A program made the translations under genes and the position numbers. A DNA stretch of 64,000 bases from DATBDE01 sp036270095 (GTDB lineage: Bacteria > Actinomycetota > Thermoleophilia > Solirubrobacterales > Solirubrobacteraceae): positions 1 to 64,000 of the forward strand of contig DATBDE010000061.1 in the NCBI GenBank assembly GCA_036270095.1, read 5' to 3'. Every line of letters starts with the position of its first letter. The stretch's first letter is position 1. Positions 42,723 through 53,176 of this stretch are shown in pieces. The notes beneath the pieces are model-generated. The model searched no databases, had not been told where the DNA came from, and worked only from the letters and a program-made list of their open reading frames with translations.

Positions 42723-44085
42723 GGTCGGCCTCGATCTCCTCCAACGTGCGGTCCTTGGTTTCGGGCACGAGCCGGGCCGTGAACACGATGAAGCCGGCGC
42801 TGATGGCGGCGTAGACGCAGAAGGCGATGCCGACGCGGACGGGGTCGCCCGGCGTGCCCACGAACAGCGGGAAGAGCAGGGCGAGGACGAAGTTCGCGCC
42901 CCAGTTCGTCGAGGTCGCGAAGCTCGCCGCCCGCCCCCGGATGGCCAGCGGGAACACCTCAGCGACGATCAGCCACGCGATCGGCCCGGCCGAGATGGCG
43001 AACGAGGCGACGAAGCCGAGCAGGCCGACGATGGTGATCCAGCCGGGGGAGGGGACGAGCAGGGAGACGCCGGCCACGATCAGGCTGACGACGATGCCGG
43101 TCAGGCCCACGAACAGCAGCGGCCGGCGCCGGAAGCGCGCGATCAGGAACACGGCCATGATCGTCATCACGGTGTTGAGCGCGCCCACCGACAGCGACGC
43201 GACCTCGGCGTTGCCCACGCCGGCGGTCTGGAAGATGTCGGTCGAGTAGTAGATCACCGCGCCGACGCCGACGAGCGCGTTCATCAGCGCGGCGCCCACG
43301 CCGATGATCAGCGCCGGCCGGCACGAGCGCGCGAACACGTCGCGGAAGCTCGTGTTCGCCGTGGCGCGGTCGACGTGGGCCATCTCGTGCATCTCGCGGT
43401 CGACATCGGCGGCTGGGCGCAGGCGGCTGAGGACGCGGCGGGCGTCCTCGAGCCGGCCTCGCGCCATGAGGTAGCGCGGGCTCTCGGGGACGATGGCCAT
43501 GGCCAGCACCTGCGCGAGCGCGGGCACGGCCCCGGCCGCGATCATGATGCGCCAGTTCGCGGTGGGCGTGAACGCCACGCCGACGGCCAGCGCGGCGAGG
43601 ATGCCCAGGGTCAGCGAGAGCTGGTAGAGCGCCACCATCGAGCCGCGGCTGCGCGCGGGCGCCAGCTCGGCGATGTAGAGCGGCGCGATGGCCGAGGTCA
43701 CGCCGACGGCCAGGCCGATGATCACCCGCCCGCCCAGGAGCATCACCACGTTCTGGGCCAGGCCGGCCAAGAGAGCGCCGGCCGCGGCCGCGAGACCGGC
43801 CACCACGATGCTCCGCCGGCGCCCCCAGGTGTCGGCGAGCCGGCCCGCGCCCAGCGCGCCCACCAGCGCGCCGAGGAGCAGCGCGCTCACGACCAGCCCG
43901 CGGTCCAGCGACGACAGCGCGAAGTGCTGCTGCATGAACACCACGGCGTCGTTGATGGCCGAGATGTCGTAGCCGAAGAGGACGCCCGTGAAGCCGGCCA
44001 CGGCCGCCAGCCGCCAGACCAGCAGGTGGCGCCGGCGCGACTCGGCGGCAACCGCGAAGGACGGGTCCAGCGACCGGGTCTCCAC
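42706..44085 (-). CDS. MFS sugar porter family transporter
   Basis: 459 residues from a GTG, twelve helices. Sugar-porter signatures are FGYDISAINDAV in helix 1, GRLADTWGRRR, the mid-loop PESPRYL, and the C-terminal PETKDRTLEEIE. It probably imports a monosaccharide or polyol by proton symport. A -10-like TAGCGT lies 6 bases upstream. Confidence 0.9.
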   Translation of the reverse strand: METRSLDPSFAVAAESRRRHLLVWRLAAVAGFTGVLFGYDISAINDAVVFMQQHFALSSLDRGLVVSALLLGALVGALGAGRLADTWGRRRSIVVAGLAAAAGALLAGLAQNVVMLLGGRVIIGLAVGVTSAIAPLYIAELAPARSRGSMVALYQLSLTLGILAALAVGVAFTPTANWRIMIAAGAVPALAQVLAMAIVPESPRYLMARGRLEDARRVLSRLRPAADVDREMHEMAHVDRATANTSFRDVFARSCRPALIIGVGAALMNALVGVGAVIYYSTDIFQTAGVGNAEVASLSVGALNTVMTIMAVFLIARFRRRPLLFVGLTGIVVSLIVAGVSLLVPSPGWITIVGLLGFVASFAISAGPIAWLIVAEVFPLAIRGRAASFATSTNWGANFVLALLFPLFVGTPGDPVRVGIAFCVYAAISAGFIVFTARLVPETKDRTLEEIEADLTARV

Positions 44086-44091
44086 GCCGTG

Positions 44092-44119
44092 ACGCTATCC
44101 GTCAGCGGCCCGTTACGCT
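44092..44119. promoter_or_regulatory. Divergent -10-like elements between sugar porter and GT2 genes
   Basis: Minus-strand TAGCGT (44097-44092) is 6 bases before the GTG at 44085. Plus-strand TACGCT (44114-44119) is 11 bases before the ATG at 44131. Confidence 0.45.
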
Positions 44120-44130
44120 CAGCGGCGCAG

Positions 44131-45402
44131 ATGCGGATCGCGATCGTCACGGCTCCCGACGGCGCGCCCGCGCTCGTGGAGCTCGCGGACGGGCTGGCCG
44201 CGCTCGGCCACGCGGTGGGCGAGGAGGGTGACGTCGTGCTCTTCGACGGCGCCGCCCCGGCCGCCGAGGTGGCGCGCCGGGCCGGCGCGGCGCGCGTGGC
44301 GGCGGTGGTGGGCGCCAACGGCGACGCGGCGCCGTTGCCGCTGTCGGTGCCGCTCGTCACCCTGGGCCCCGACGCCCGCGCGGAGCCCGTGGCGGCCCGC
44401 CTGGAGGAGGCGCTGCGCGACCGCGCGCTGGTCATGCCCACGGCTGACGGGCGCATGGAGGCCGACCTGCGCGACCGCTTCACGGCCCCGGTCGACCTCC
44501 CGGTGCCGGCACCGGTGACCGAGCCCACGTCGATCGTCGTGCTGAGCTTCGACCAGCTGCGCTACACGCAGGGCTGCCTGGCGTCGCTGCGCGAGCACAC
44601 GCCCGAGCCCCACGAGGTCGTGGTGGTCGACAACGGCTCGGCCCCCGACGCCGCGGCCTGGGTGCGCGAGCACGCCGACGTCGCCGTACTCAACCCGGAC
44701 AACCGGGGCGTGGCCGCCGCCCTCAACCAGGGCGCGCGGGCCGCCTCCGGCAACGTACTCGTGTTCCTCAACAACGACACCCGCGTCTCCGCGGGCTGGC
44801 TGGCGCCGCTGCACCAGGCGCTGCGCGCCGGCGACGACGTCGGGGTGGTCTCGCCCGTGGTCACGGCCGGCACGGCTATCCACCGCCGCCGAGCGCCCGG
44901 GACCGGGGTGCGCGAGCTGGCGCCGTTCTCGGACTACGTCCCCGCCGGCGTGTGCCTGGTCCTTCGCCGGGCGGCGCTCGAGGCCGCCGGCGGCTGGCAC
45001 GAGACCGGCGCCCCGGTCGCCAGCGAGGACTTCGAGCTCTGCTTCGCGCTCTGGGCGCTCGGCTACCGCGTGCTCATCGACGAGCGCGTGTTGGTCGAGC
45101 ACGCGTGCGAGGGCACGAGCGCGGCCAAGCTCGCCGACTGGAAGGCGACCTACACCGAGGCCGGGCGGCGCTTCCTCGAGCGCTGGCGCGCCGGTGCCGC
45201 GCCCGTGGGCGCGCGCTTCCCCGGCGGCCCGTGGCGCGCGGCGCAGCGCGCGCTTGAGGCCGGCGACCTCGACGGCGCGCGCGCCGCGCTGGCCGCGGCC
45301 GAGGTCGCCGCCCTGCGCGACCGCCGCGCGGAGAGCGCCGTGGTCGCCGACCTCATGGCCCGCCGCGACCCGACGCTCCCACCGTCGCCCTGGTCGGCCT
45401 GA
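44131..45402 (+). CDS. GT2 family glycosyltransferase with N-terminal extension
   Basis: 423 residues. An Ala/Val-rich N-terminal region of about 125 residues resembles a degenerate Rossmann or GT-B half. A rhamnosyltransferase-like GT-A domain follows: TSIVVLSFDQLRYTQGCL, VVVDNGSAPD, and the DxD-like NNDTR, then PAGVCLVLRRAAL and ASEDFELCF. A C-terminal helical part has an acidic Ala-rich repeat. It begins the forward glycan operon. Confidence 0.83.
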   Translation: MRIAIVTAPDGAPALVELADGLAALGHAVGEEGDVVLFDGAAPAAEVARRAGAARVAAVVGANGDAAPLPLSVPLVTLGPDARAEPVAARLEEALRDRALVMPTADGRMEADLRDRFTAPVDLPVPAPVTEPTSIVVLSFDQLRYTQGCLASLREHTPEPHEVVVVDNGSAPDAAAWVREHADVAVLNPDNRGVAAALNQGARAASGNVLVFLNNDTRVSAGWLAPLHQALRAGDDVGVVSPVVTAGTAIHRRRAPGTGVRELAPFSDYVPAGVCLVLRRAALEAAGGWHETGAPVASEDFELCFALWALGYRVLIDERVLVEHACEGTSAAKLADWKATYTEAGRRFLERWRAGAAPVGARFPGGPWRAAQRALEAGDLDGARAALAAAEVAALRDRRAESAVVADLMARRDPTLPPSPWSA

Positions 45403-45407
45403 AACCA

Positions 45408-45466
45408 GGGGTCAAGTCTTTCTTTGCGACACCGAAATTCAGTGCGGCAAAGAAAGACTTGACCCC
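45408..45466. repeat. Dispersed palindromic element, copy 1 (REPIN-like)
   Basis: 20-base perfect arms at 45408-45427 and 45447-45466; the left arm reads GGGGTCAAGTCTTTCTTTGC. The 19-base loop itself pairs in part (CAC/GTG, GAA/TTC). A second, diverged copy lies at 62564-62622. The form suits a transposase-mobilised palindromic repeat. The right arm contains the TTG start codon of the next gene. Confidence 0.85.
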
Positions 45467-46268
45467 CCCGCCGTTCACCGTCGTTGGCGCAGCCGGCTAC
45501 GTCGGCGCGGCGCTCGTCGCCGCGCTGCGTGCCGATGGCACGGCCGTGCGCCCGCTGGGCCGCGGCGACCCGGTGCCCGACGGCGACCTCGGCCACGTCG
45601 TCTGGTGCGCGGGGCTCACGACCGACGCGGCCGAGCGGCCGCTCGACGCGCTCGACGCACACGTCGGCGACCTCGTGACGCTGCTGCGCCGCGCGGGCTT
45701 CCGCTCGCTGACCTACCTGTCCTCCACCCGCGTCTACGCCGGCGCGGACTCCGGCCGCGAGGACGCCGTCCTGCGCGCCCGCCCGCAGGACCTGTTCGCG
45801 GTCTCAAAGCTCGCGGGCGAGGCGGCCTGCCTGAGCCTCGACCGCCCCGACGTGCGCATCGTCCGCCTGGCGACCGTCTACGGCGGCACGTTCGCCTCAT
45901 CCAACTTCCTCTGCGCCCTGCTGCGCGACATGGCCGCCAACCCCACCCTCGCCCTGCCCGCCGATCCCACCACGGCGCGCGACTACGTCCACGTCGACGA
46001 CGTGGTGGCGACGCTGGCGCGCCTCCCGCACACCGCCGCGAGCCGCATCGTCAACCTTGCCAGCGGCCAGGCCGTGCGCAACGACCACCTCGTGGCCGGG
46101 CTTGAGCCCCTCCTGGACTGCCGCGTCGATCTGGAGGGCACCCGCTCCGCCATCGCCGTGCCGCCGGTGGGCGTCGACCGCCTGCGCGACGAGGTCGGGA
46201 TCGCGCCGCGCCCGCTGCTGCCGCGCCTGGACGCCGTCGTCGCCGAGCTGCGCCGTGCCCTCGCCTGA
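45459..46268 (+). CDS. NAD-dependent epimerase/dehydratase family protein
   Basis: 269 residues from a TTG that lies inside the right arm of the palindromic element. SDR fold: FTVVGAAGYVGAALVAAL matches the NAD-binding GxxGxxG, LTYLSSTRVYAG gives the Ser/Thr, FAVSKLAGE carries the Lys of the SxnK pair, and RDYVHVDDV follows. The usual YxxxK Tyr is replaced by the F of FAVSK, so activity may differ. It probably works on a nucleotide sugar. An older start may have been replaced by the inserted repeat. Confidence 0.8.
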   Translation: MTPPPFTVVGAAGYVGAALVAALRADGTAVRPLGRGDPVPDGDLGHVVWCAGLTTDAAERPLDALDAHVGDLVTLLRRAGFRSLTYLSSTRVYAGADSGREDAVLRARPQDLFAVSKLAGEAACLSLDRPDVRIVRLATVYGGTFASSNFLCALLRDMAANPTLALPADPTTARDYVHVDDVVATLARLPHTAASRIVNLASGQAVRNDHLVAGLEPLLDCRVDLEGTRSAIAVPPVGVDRLRDEVGIAPRPLLPRLDAVVAELRRALA

Positions 46269-47175
46269 CCTCGTCTCCATCGGCATGCCGGCGCGCAACG
46301 AGGCGTGCCACCTGGCCGAGGCGCTGGACTCCCTATGCGCCCAGACCTGGACGGACTGGGAGCTGACCCTGTCCGACAACGCCTCCACCGACGCGACCGA
46401 GGAGATCGGGCGCGCGTTCGCCGCGCAGGACGAGCGCATCCGCTACGAGCGCCTGCCCGTCGACGTCGGCCCGCGCGCCAACTGGAACCGGGTGGCCCGA
46501 GCCGCCCGCGGCGCCTACTTCTTCTGGGCCCCGGGGCACGAGCGCTGGCGTCCGGAGTTCATCGCCGCCTGCGCCGAGGCGCTCCAGGACGCGTCGCCGC
46601 CCGCGTCGCTGGGGCGCACCGCCGCCTCGGGCGACGCGCCCGTCGTGCTCGCCCATCCGCTCGCCGCCGGCTTGGACGACGAGGGCCGGCCGCTGCCGGT
46701 GCACAACAGCCGCCTGGACACCCGCGGGCTGCGGCCCGAGCGCCGCTTCTTGGCCACGCTGTTCGGCCTGGCCGCCGCTCTGCCCATCCACGGCGTCATG
46801 CGCACCGCGGCGCTGCGCCGCACCGCGCTGATGGGCGCGAACGTCGGCCCCGAGTACCCGCTGCTCGCCGAGCTCGCTCTCCAGGGCGCGTTCGCCCACG
46901 TGCCGCGCACGCTGTTCGAGTACCGCCAGGTGCGCGAGGAGTCCGCGGACGCCTTCACCCGCCGCACGCTGGCCGCGTGGCAGCAGCGCCACGCGCGCCA
47001 GCTCGTGGTCACCCCGGAGTGGGAGCTGCTGCGCGCGCACGCCCGCGTGCTGCGCCGGGCTGCCCTCCCGGGGCGAACGAAAGCGCTGCTCGCGCCGTGC
47101 CTCGCCGCCTACGCGCTCGACCGCGTCTCGGCGCGGGGCCTGCGCACAACGTGGCTAGAGTCCGGCCGAGGATGA
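46255..47175 (+). CDS. GT2 family glycosyltransferase
   Basis: 306 residues from a GTG 14 bases inside the previous gene. The GT-A domain includes VSIGMPARNEACHLAEAL, LTLSDNASTDAT and NWNRVARAARGAYFFWAPG, where the metal-binding acidic pair is not obvious. A helical C-terminal half follows. The stop overlaps the next ATG (ATGA). Confidence 0.83.
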   Translation: MPSPDLVSIGMPARNEACHLAEALDSLCAQTWTDWELTLSDNASTDATEEIGRAFAAQDERIRYERLPVDVGPRANWNRVARAARGAYFFWAPGHERWRPEFIAACAEALQDASPPASLGRTAASGDAPVVLAHPLAAGLDDEGRPLPVHNSRLDTRGLRPERRFLATLFGLAAALPIHGVMRTAALRRTALMGANVGPEYPLLAELALQGAFAHVPRTLFEYRQVREESADAFTRRTLAAWQQRHARQLVVTPEWELLRAHARVLRRAALPGRTKALLAPCLAAYALDRVSARGLRTTWLESGRG

Positions 47176-48401
47176 GGATCGAAGCGTGCCGCGCGTGCGG
47201 CGCCACCGAGCTCGCGCCGATCATGAGCCTGGGGGTCCTGCCTCTCGCCAACGCCCTGGTCGAGCCCGACGCCGCCCCCGGGCCCGACCAGCGCTTTCCG
47301 CTCGACCTCGTCCTGTGCCCGTCCTGCGCGCTGGTCCAGATCACCGAGACCGTGCCGCCCGAGCGGCTGTTCGTGCACTACCTGTACTTCTCGTCCTGCT
47401 CGACGACGATGCTCCACCACGCCGCGGCGCTGGTCGACACACTGGTGGTCGAGCGCGCCCTGAACGGCGCCAGCCGCGTCGTCGAGCTCGCCAGCAACGA
47501 CGGCTACCTGCTCCAGTACTTCCAGCGCGCCGGGATCGATGTCCTCGGCATCGACCCCGCCGTGAACGTGGCCGAGGCCGCGCGCGAACGTGGCGTGCCC
47601 ACGCTGGCCGAGTTCTTCGACGCCCGGCTCGCGACCCGCCTGCTGGCCGAGTGCGGCCCCGCGGACGTGGTCCTCGGCCTCAACGTGCTCGCCCACGTCG
47701 CCGACCCCGCGGACTTCGTCGACGGTATCCGCACCCTCGTCGCGCACGACGGCGTCGTGGTCATCGAGGCGCCCGACGTGCGCGAGCTCGTCGCCCGCCG
47801 CGCCTTCGACACCATCTACCACGAGCACCTCGCGTACTTCTCGGCCACCTCGCTGCGCAACCTGCTGCGCCGCCACGGGCTCGAGGTCGTGCGCGTCGAG
47901 CACGTGCCTGTGCACGGCGGGTCGCTGCGGATCTCGGCCGCGGTGGCCGGGAACGGGACCCGCCCGGACGGCAGCGTCGCGGAGGCGCTGGCCGCGGAGG
48001 AGCGCTGGGGCGTCGGCGACGCCGCGGCGTACCGGCCGCTGGTCGAGGGCGCCGCGACCGTGCGCGACCACCTGCGCGCGCTCGTCGACGACGTCCGCAG
48101 CGACGGCGCCGCGGTGGCGGGCTACGGCGCCGCGGCCAAGGGCACGATGCTCCTCAACTACTGCGACCTGGGCACCGACAGCGTCGGCTTCGTGGTCGAT
48201 CGCAACGCGGCCAAGCACGGCCGCTTCGTGCCCGGCACGCGCCAGCCGGTACTGCCCGTCGAGGCGCTCGCCGATACCCGCCCCGAGTACCTCCTCGTCC
48301 TTGCCTGGAACCTGCTGCAGGAGGTCGTCGACCAGGAGGCCGAGCATCGCCGCCACGGTGGGCGCTTCATCGTCCCCATCCCCGAGCCCCGGGTCCTGTG
48401 A
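47172..48401 (+). CDS. Sugar C-methyltransferase (zinc-binding, NovU/TylCIII-like)
   Basis: 409 residues. The N-terminal zinc module has CRACG and LCPSCAL (two CxxC pairs). A SAM-binding core follows (VVELASNDGYLLQYF, GIDPAVNVAEAA) and then the C-terminal nucleotide-sugar domain (AVAGYGAAAKGTMLLNY). YHEHLAYFS fits the catalytic region. Family members put a methyl on a carbon of a dTDP-4-keto-6-deoxysugar, so a branched deoxysugar is predicted. Confidence 0.9.
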   Translation: MRIEACRACGATELAPIMSLGVLPLANALVEPDAAPGPDQRFPLDLVLCPSCALVQITETVPPERLFVHYLYFSSCSTTMLHHAAALVDTLVVERALNGASRVVELASNDGYLLQYFQRAGIDVLGIDPAVNVAEAARERGVPTLAEFFDARLATRLLAECGPADVVLGLNVLAHVADPADFVDGIRTLVAHDGVVVIEAPDVRELVARRAFDTIYHEHLAYFSATSLRNLLRRHGLEVVRVEHVPVHGGSLRISAAVAGNGTRPDGSVAEALAAEERWGVGDAAAYRPLVEGAATVRDHLRALVDDVRSDGAAVAGYGAAAKGTMLLNYCDLGTDSVGFVVDRNAAKHGRFVPGTRQPVLPVEALADTRPEYLLVLAWNLLQEVVDQEAEHRRHGGRFIVPIPEPRVL

Positions 48402-48847
48402 TCGACGGCGCCCGCGTGGTCCCGCTGCAGCGCGTCGCCGACGAGCGCGGCACGGTCATGCACATGCTCAGCGCGACCGACCCGCACTTCCTCGGCTTCG
48501 GCGAGATCTACTTCTCGACCGTCTACCGCGGCGTGGTAAAGGGCTGGCACCGTCACCGCGAGATGACGCTCTCCTACGCCTGCCCGTTCGGGCGGGTCAA
48601 GCTCGTGCTCTACGACGAGCGCGACGGCTCGCCCACGTTCGGCGAGCTCGTTGAGGTGTTCCTCGGCCCCGACGCCTACGCGCTGGTCCAGGTCCCGCCC
48701 GGCGTGTGGAACGGCTTCAAGGGCATGAGCGACCCCCACGCCGTCGTGGCCAACTGCTGCACGCACCCGCACGACCCGACCCGCTCCGAGCGCCTCGACC
48801 CCTTCGACAACCACATCCCCTACGACTGGGCCGTCCGTCACGCCTGA
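48398..48847 (+). CDS. dTDP-4-dehydrorhamnose 3,5-epimerase-like protein
   Basis: 149 residues from a GTG overlapping the methyltransferase stop. A small cupin-type RmlC relative: DERGTVMHMLS, EIYFSTVYRGVVKGWHRH with the catalytic His region, and PGVWNGFKG. It is shorter than typical RmlC (about 180). It should epimerise the same 4-keto sugar as the neighbour. It ends with a 10-base overlap onto the convergent methyltransferase gene. Confidence 0.85.
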   Translation: MIDGARVVPLQRVADERGTVMHMLSATDPHFLGFGEIYFSTVYRGVVKGWHRHREMTLSYACPFGRVKLVLYDERDGSPTFGELVEVFLGPDAYALVQVPPGVWNGFKGMSDPHAVVANCCTHPHDPTRSERLDPFDNHIPYDWAVRHA

Positions 48848-49584
48848 CCGAACAGCCCGTCGATCCGGCGCAGGTTGCGGTACTCGGCGGCCAGGTCGGT
48901 GTGGCGGCTGACGATCGGCGCGCCGCTGACCTCGCTGCGTCGTAGCAGCGAGATGCAGTCGGTGTAGTGCGGCGAGTGCCAGTTCAGGAGCTCCTGGGCC
49001 AGGCAGGCCAGCTCGGCCTCGGCCGCCCACGCCCGCACCGCCTCGCCCGACACCGTCGGATCGCGGAATTCCGGGTTGGGCACCGTGGGCTGGCCCGTGG
49101 GGGCGTCGACATAGGCGCCGAGGTTCGAGTGGTGGATGAACGCGTGGGCGCCCGGCCGCAGCGTGCGCGCAAGCTCGCCCAGGTAGCCCCGCATGGCCTC
49201 GGCGTCGGCGTGCACGAGCGAGTCGACCGAGAACGCGAAGTCGATCGACGCGTCGTCGACGAACGGCAGCGACTTGCCGTCGCCGACCTCGAAGCGGGCG
49301 TGGGGGACGTCCGCGAAGCGCTCGCGGCACGCCTGCACGCAGTTCTCGGCGACGTCTACGGCCGTGTACGACGTCCGGGCCGTGCCGATCACGTACTGCG
49401 TGCAGCGGCCGTAGCCGGGCGCGAGCTCGAGGATGTCCGCGGCGGGCACGAACGCGGCGATGCGGGGCATGACGGTGCCGAAGAAGAAGGTGCGGCTCGA
49501 GCCCCACTCGTGGGACCACTCGTCCCCGGCCTCGGGCCAGGCGTAGGCCTGGAAGATCTCTTTGTTCTCGCTGATGCTCGGCAT
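48838..49584 (-). CDS. SAM-dependent class I methyltransferase
   Basis: 248 residues. The SAM motif is ILELAPGYGRCTQYV, with VDVAENC and FAFSVDSLVHADAEAM following. Substrate unknown; the position at the edge of the glycan cluster suggests O- or N-methylation of a sugar or lipid. Confidence 0.83.
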   Translation of the reverse strand: MPSISENKEIFQAYAWPEAGDEWSHEWGSSRTFFFGTVMPRIAAFVPAADILELAPGYGRCTQYVIGTARTSYTAVDVAENCVQACRERFADVPHARFEVGDGKSLPFVDDASIDFAFSVDSLVHADAEAMRGYLGELARTLRPGAHAFIHHSNLGAYVDAPTGQPTVPNPEFRDPTVSGEAVRAWAAEAELACLAQELLNWHSPHYTDCISLLRRSEVSGAPIVSRHTDLAAEYRNLRRIDGLFGQA

Positions 49585-49633
49585 GGCGGCAGCTTGTCAA
49601 TTGCGCGCGGTTTGCGCTCGCGTTGCGGGTCCC

Positions 49634-49640
49634 GAGGAGG
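49634..49640 (+). promoter_or_regulatory. Strong Shine-Dalgarno deciding the MFS start
   Basis: GAGGAGG ends 9 bases before the ATG at 49650. It is one of the few strong ribosome sites near a start here and favours that ATG over an upstream in-frame start at 49623. Confidence 0.6.
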
Positions 49641-50914
49641 GTGGCGGCCATGCCCGCCATCCTCGATCCCCTCCGCGAGCGCGACCTGGCCCTGCTCTTC
49701 TCGGCCAAGGCCGTGTCGGTCGCCGGCGACGGCACCTACGTCGTCGCGCTGGCCTGGCAGGTCTACGCGCTCTCCAACGTCCCCGCCGCGCTGGCCACGG
49801 TCGGCCTGGCCCTGAGCGTGCCCCAGGTCGCGTTGTTCCTCCTCGGCGGCGTGCTCGCCGACCGGTTCGAGCGCCGGCGCGTCCTGCTGGTGGCCGACGG
49901 CGTGCGGGCGGTGGCGCTGACGACGCTGGGCGCGCTGGCGCTGAGCGGCGCGCTCGAGCTCTGGCACGTCGTCGTGCTGGTCGCGTTCGTGGGCGCCGGC
50001 GACGCGCTGTTCTACCCGGCGTTCTCGGCCCTGCTGCCGGAGCTGGCCTCGGGCGAGCGCCTGGCCCGCGCCAACGCCCTCGATCAGCTCACCCGCACGG
50101 TGGCGCTGCGCCTGGTCGGCCCGGTCCTGGGCGGGGCGCTGGTCGCGGGCGTCGGTGCAGGGCCGGCCTTCGTGCTCGACGGCCTCTCGTTCGCGCTCTC
50201 GCTGGTCGCGCTCAGCCGCATCCGCCGGCGGCCCGCGCCCGCGGCGGGTCACGCGCGGCGGTCGGTGCGCACCGAGCTGGCCGAAGGCGTGCGCTACGTC
50301 CGCGGCCAGGCCTGGCTGGCGTGCACGCTCGCGCTGGCGGCGCTCTCGCTGCTGCTGTTCTGGGGCCCGTTCGAGGTCCTGCTGCCCTACGTCATCCGCA
50401 ACGACCTCGGCGGCGGCGCGGGTGACTTCGGGGCCGTGCTGGCCGCCGGCGGCGCCGGCGCGGTGGTGGCGACGCTGTGGCTGGGCCAGCGCGGCCAGCC
50501 CCGCCGGCGCATGGCCGTCTGCTACTTGGCCTGGGGGCTGATGCTGTCGTCGCTGGTCGGCTACGGGCTCGTCACCGCGACCTGGCAGGCCGCCGCCGTC
50601 TACGCCGTGGCCTACGGGCTCAACGCGATCGCCGTCGTCATCTTCTCGACCAAGGTCCAGGAGTCGGTGCCGCGCGAGCTGCTCGGCCGGGTCTCCAGCC
50701 TGGACTGGGTGACGTCCTACGCCCTGATCCCGCTGTCCTTCGCGCTCACCGGGCCGGTAGCCGGCCTCATCGGCGCGCGTGCGACGCTCGTCGGTGCCGG
50801 CGCGCTCGGGCTCGCCGCGACCGCCGCGATGTGGTTCGGCGTCCCCGCCTTGCGCGCGACCGATGGCGCTTCTGCGTCGCCGGCCGGCGTGCCAGGGGCT
50901 CCGCGCCGACGACG

Positions 50915-51947
<1,033 letters not shown>

Positions 51948-51955
<8 letters not shown>

Positions 51956-52625
51956 GGATCCGCACGTTCGCGCGCACCGCGGACTGCCCGTTGGGCAGCG
52001 AGACCACGAGCGCGTAGCGCCCGCCATCGAGCTCGTCGGTGGCGATGCGCAGGCGGCCAGTGCCGGCCGGCAGCGCCACCCGGCGTGTGGTCGTGGCCGA
52101 GCCGCCGCTGATCGGGCTCAGGCTCACGAACACCGAGCCGGCGCGCGGCGCCGTGTAGCTCAGGACGAACGGCTCGCCCGCCGAGACCTCGTCGGCGACG
52201 AGCTGGACCTCGGGCGCCGCCGGACCGCCGGGGCGCGAGAGCGCGTTGTCGCCCTCCGGCGCGGCGGCGCCGCCGGTCGCCTGCGGCGAGGGCGCGGACT
52301 GCACGGTGACGGGCAGCGAGCCGGGCGAGGTGTCGGCGCCCGAGCCGGCGATGAGCACGACCGCGATCACGATCCCGGCGGCGGCCGGGGCGCCGATCGC
52401 GAATGCGGGCCACAGCCGCGTGCGCCACCAGGGCTGCTTGTCCTCGGTCGCGCGCTCGTCGGCGCGCCCGCGCGCGAAGTCGGCCTGTAACCGGCGGTCG
52501 AGCCGGGCCAGGAACTCGGGGCTCGGCTCCTCGCGCAGGGCGCGCAGCTCCGGGCCCCACTCGCCCAACCCGGCCAGGTCGGCCTCGATGCCGGGGTCGG
52601 CGTGCTCGCCGTTACGCCATCTCAT
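51948..52625 (-). CDS. Putative anti-sigma factor, single-pass membrane protein
   Basis: 225 residues. A soluble N-terminal part (about 1-70) precedes one helix (about 73-93, FAIGAPAAAGIVIAVVLIAG) and an extracellular beta-rich domain (SAGEPFVLSYTAPRAGSVFV...GRYALVVSLPNG). Its start is 14 bases inside the ECF sigma gene, the usual place for an anti-sigma factor. No HxxxCxxC zinc motif is present, so the call rests on position and topology. Confidence 0.65.
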
Positions 52626-53115
52626 CGCAGGCCTTCCGCAGCTTGGTCACGACGCGGTGCACCATCGTGGAGGCGTTCGTCGCAGTGATGTCGAGGACCT
52701 CGGCGATCTCGGCGTGGCTGAGCCCGCCGTCGAAGCGCAGCGCGACGAGCTCGCGCTCGCGCGGCTCGAGCTTGTCGAGCGCGCGCAGCACGACCTCGCG
52801 GCGTGCGCTTGCCTCGGCCAGCTCGGGCGGTCCGGCGCTCGTGCGGTCCTCGGGCTCCGGCGGCAGCTCGGCGACGCGCCCCCGGCGGCGGAGCTCGTCG
52901 AGGGCGGCGTTACGGGCGATGCCGAACATCCACGCGCGCGGCGCACCACGCCTACGATCGAACGTGGCCCGGGCCCGGAAGCCCCGCTCGAACGCGATCG
53001 CCGTCACCTCCTCGGCCGCCGATCGGTCGCGCAGCATTCCCGCGACGAAGGCGAAGATGGCGCCGGCGCTCTCACGGTAGACGTCCTCGAACTCCGCCGT
53101 CTGCACGGACGGCAT
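52612..53115 (-). CDS. ECF RNA polymerase sigma factor
   Basis: 167 residues. Region 2 (FAFVAGMLRDRSAAEEVTAIAF...RAWMFGIARNAALDELRRR) and region 4 (LEPRERELVALRFDGGLSHA, then a helix-turn-helix) are complete. It should direct RNA polymerase to stress or envelope promoters under control of the downstream membrane protein. Confidence 0.9.
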   Translation of the reverse strand: MPSVQTAEFEDVYRESAGAIFAFVAGMLRDRSAAEEVTAIAFERGFRARATFDRRRGAPRAWMFGIARNAALDELRRRGRVAELPPEPEDRTSAGPPELAEASARREVVLRALDKLEPRERELVALRFDGGLSHAEIAEVLDITATNASTMVHRVVTKLRKACDEMA

Positions 53116-53176
53116 TCAAGACCACCAAGAGGCGGAGCGATGCCCATGTACTCCCTACGGCGGGCTGTGCCGCGCG

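Noticed and set aside
42827..43249. Forward ORF within the sugar porter
   Set aside because: Antisense to a well-supported twelve-helix transporter; low-complexity product.
49595..49602. TTGACA-like -35 on the minus strand before the methyltransferase
   Set aside because: It lies only about 13 bases from the ATG, too close to act as a -35 for that start, and no -10 is placed after it.
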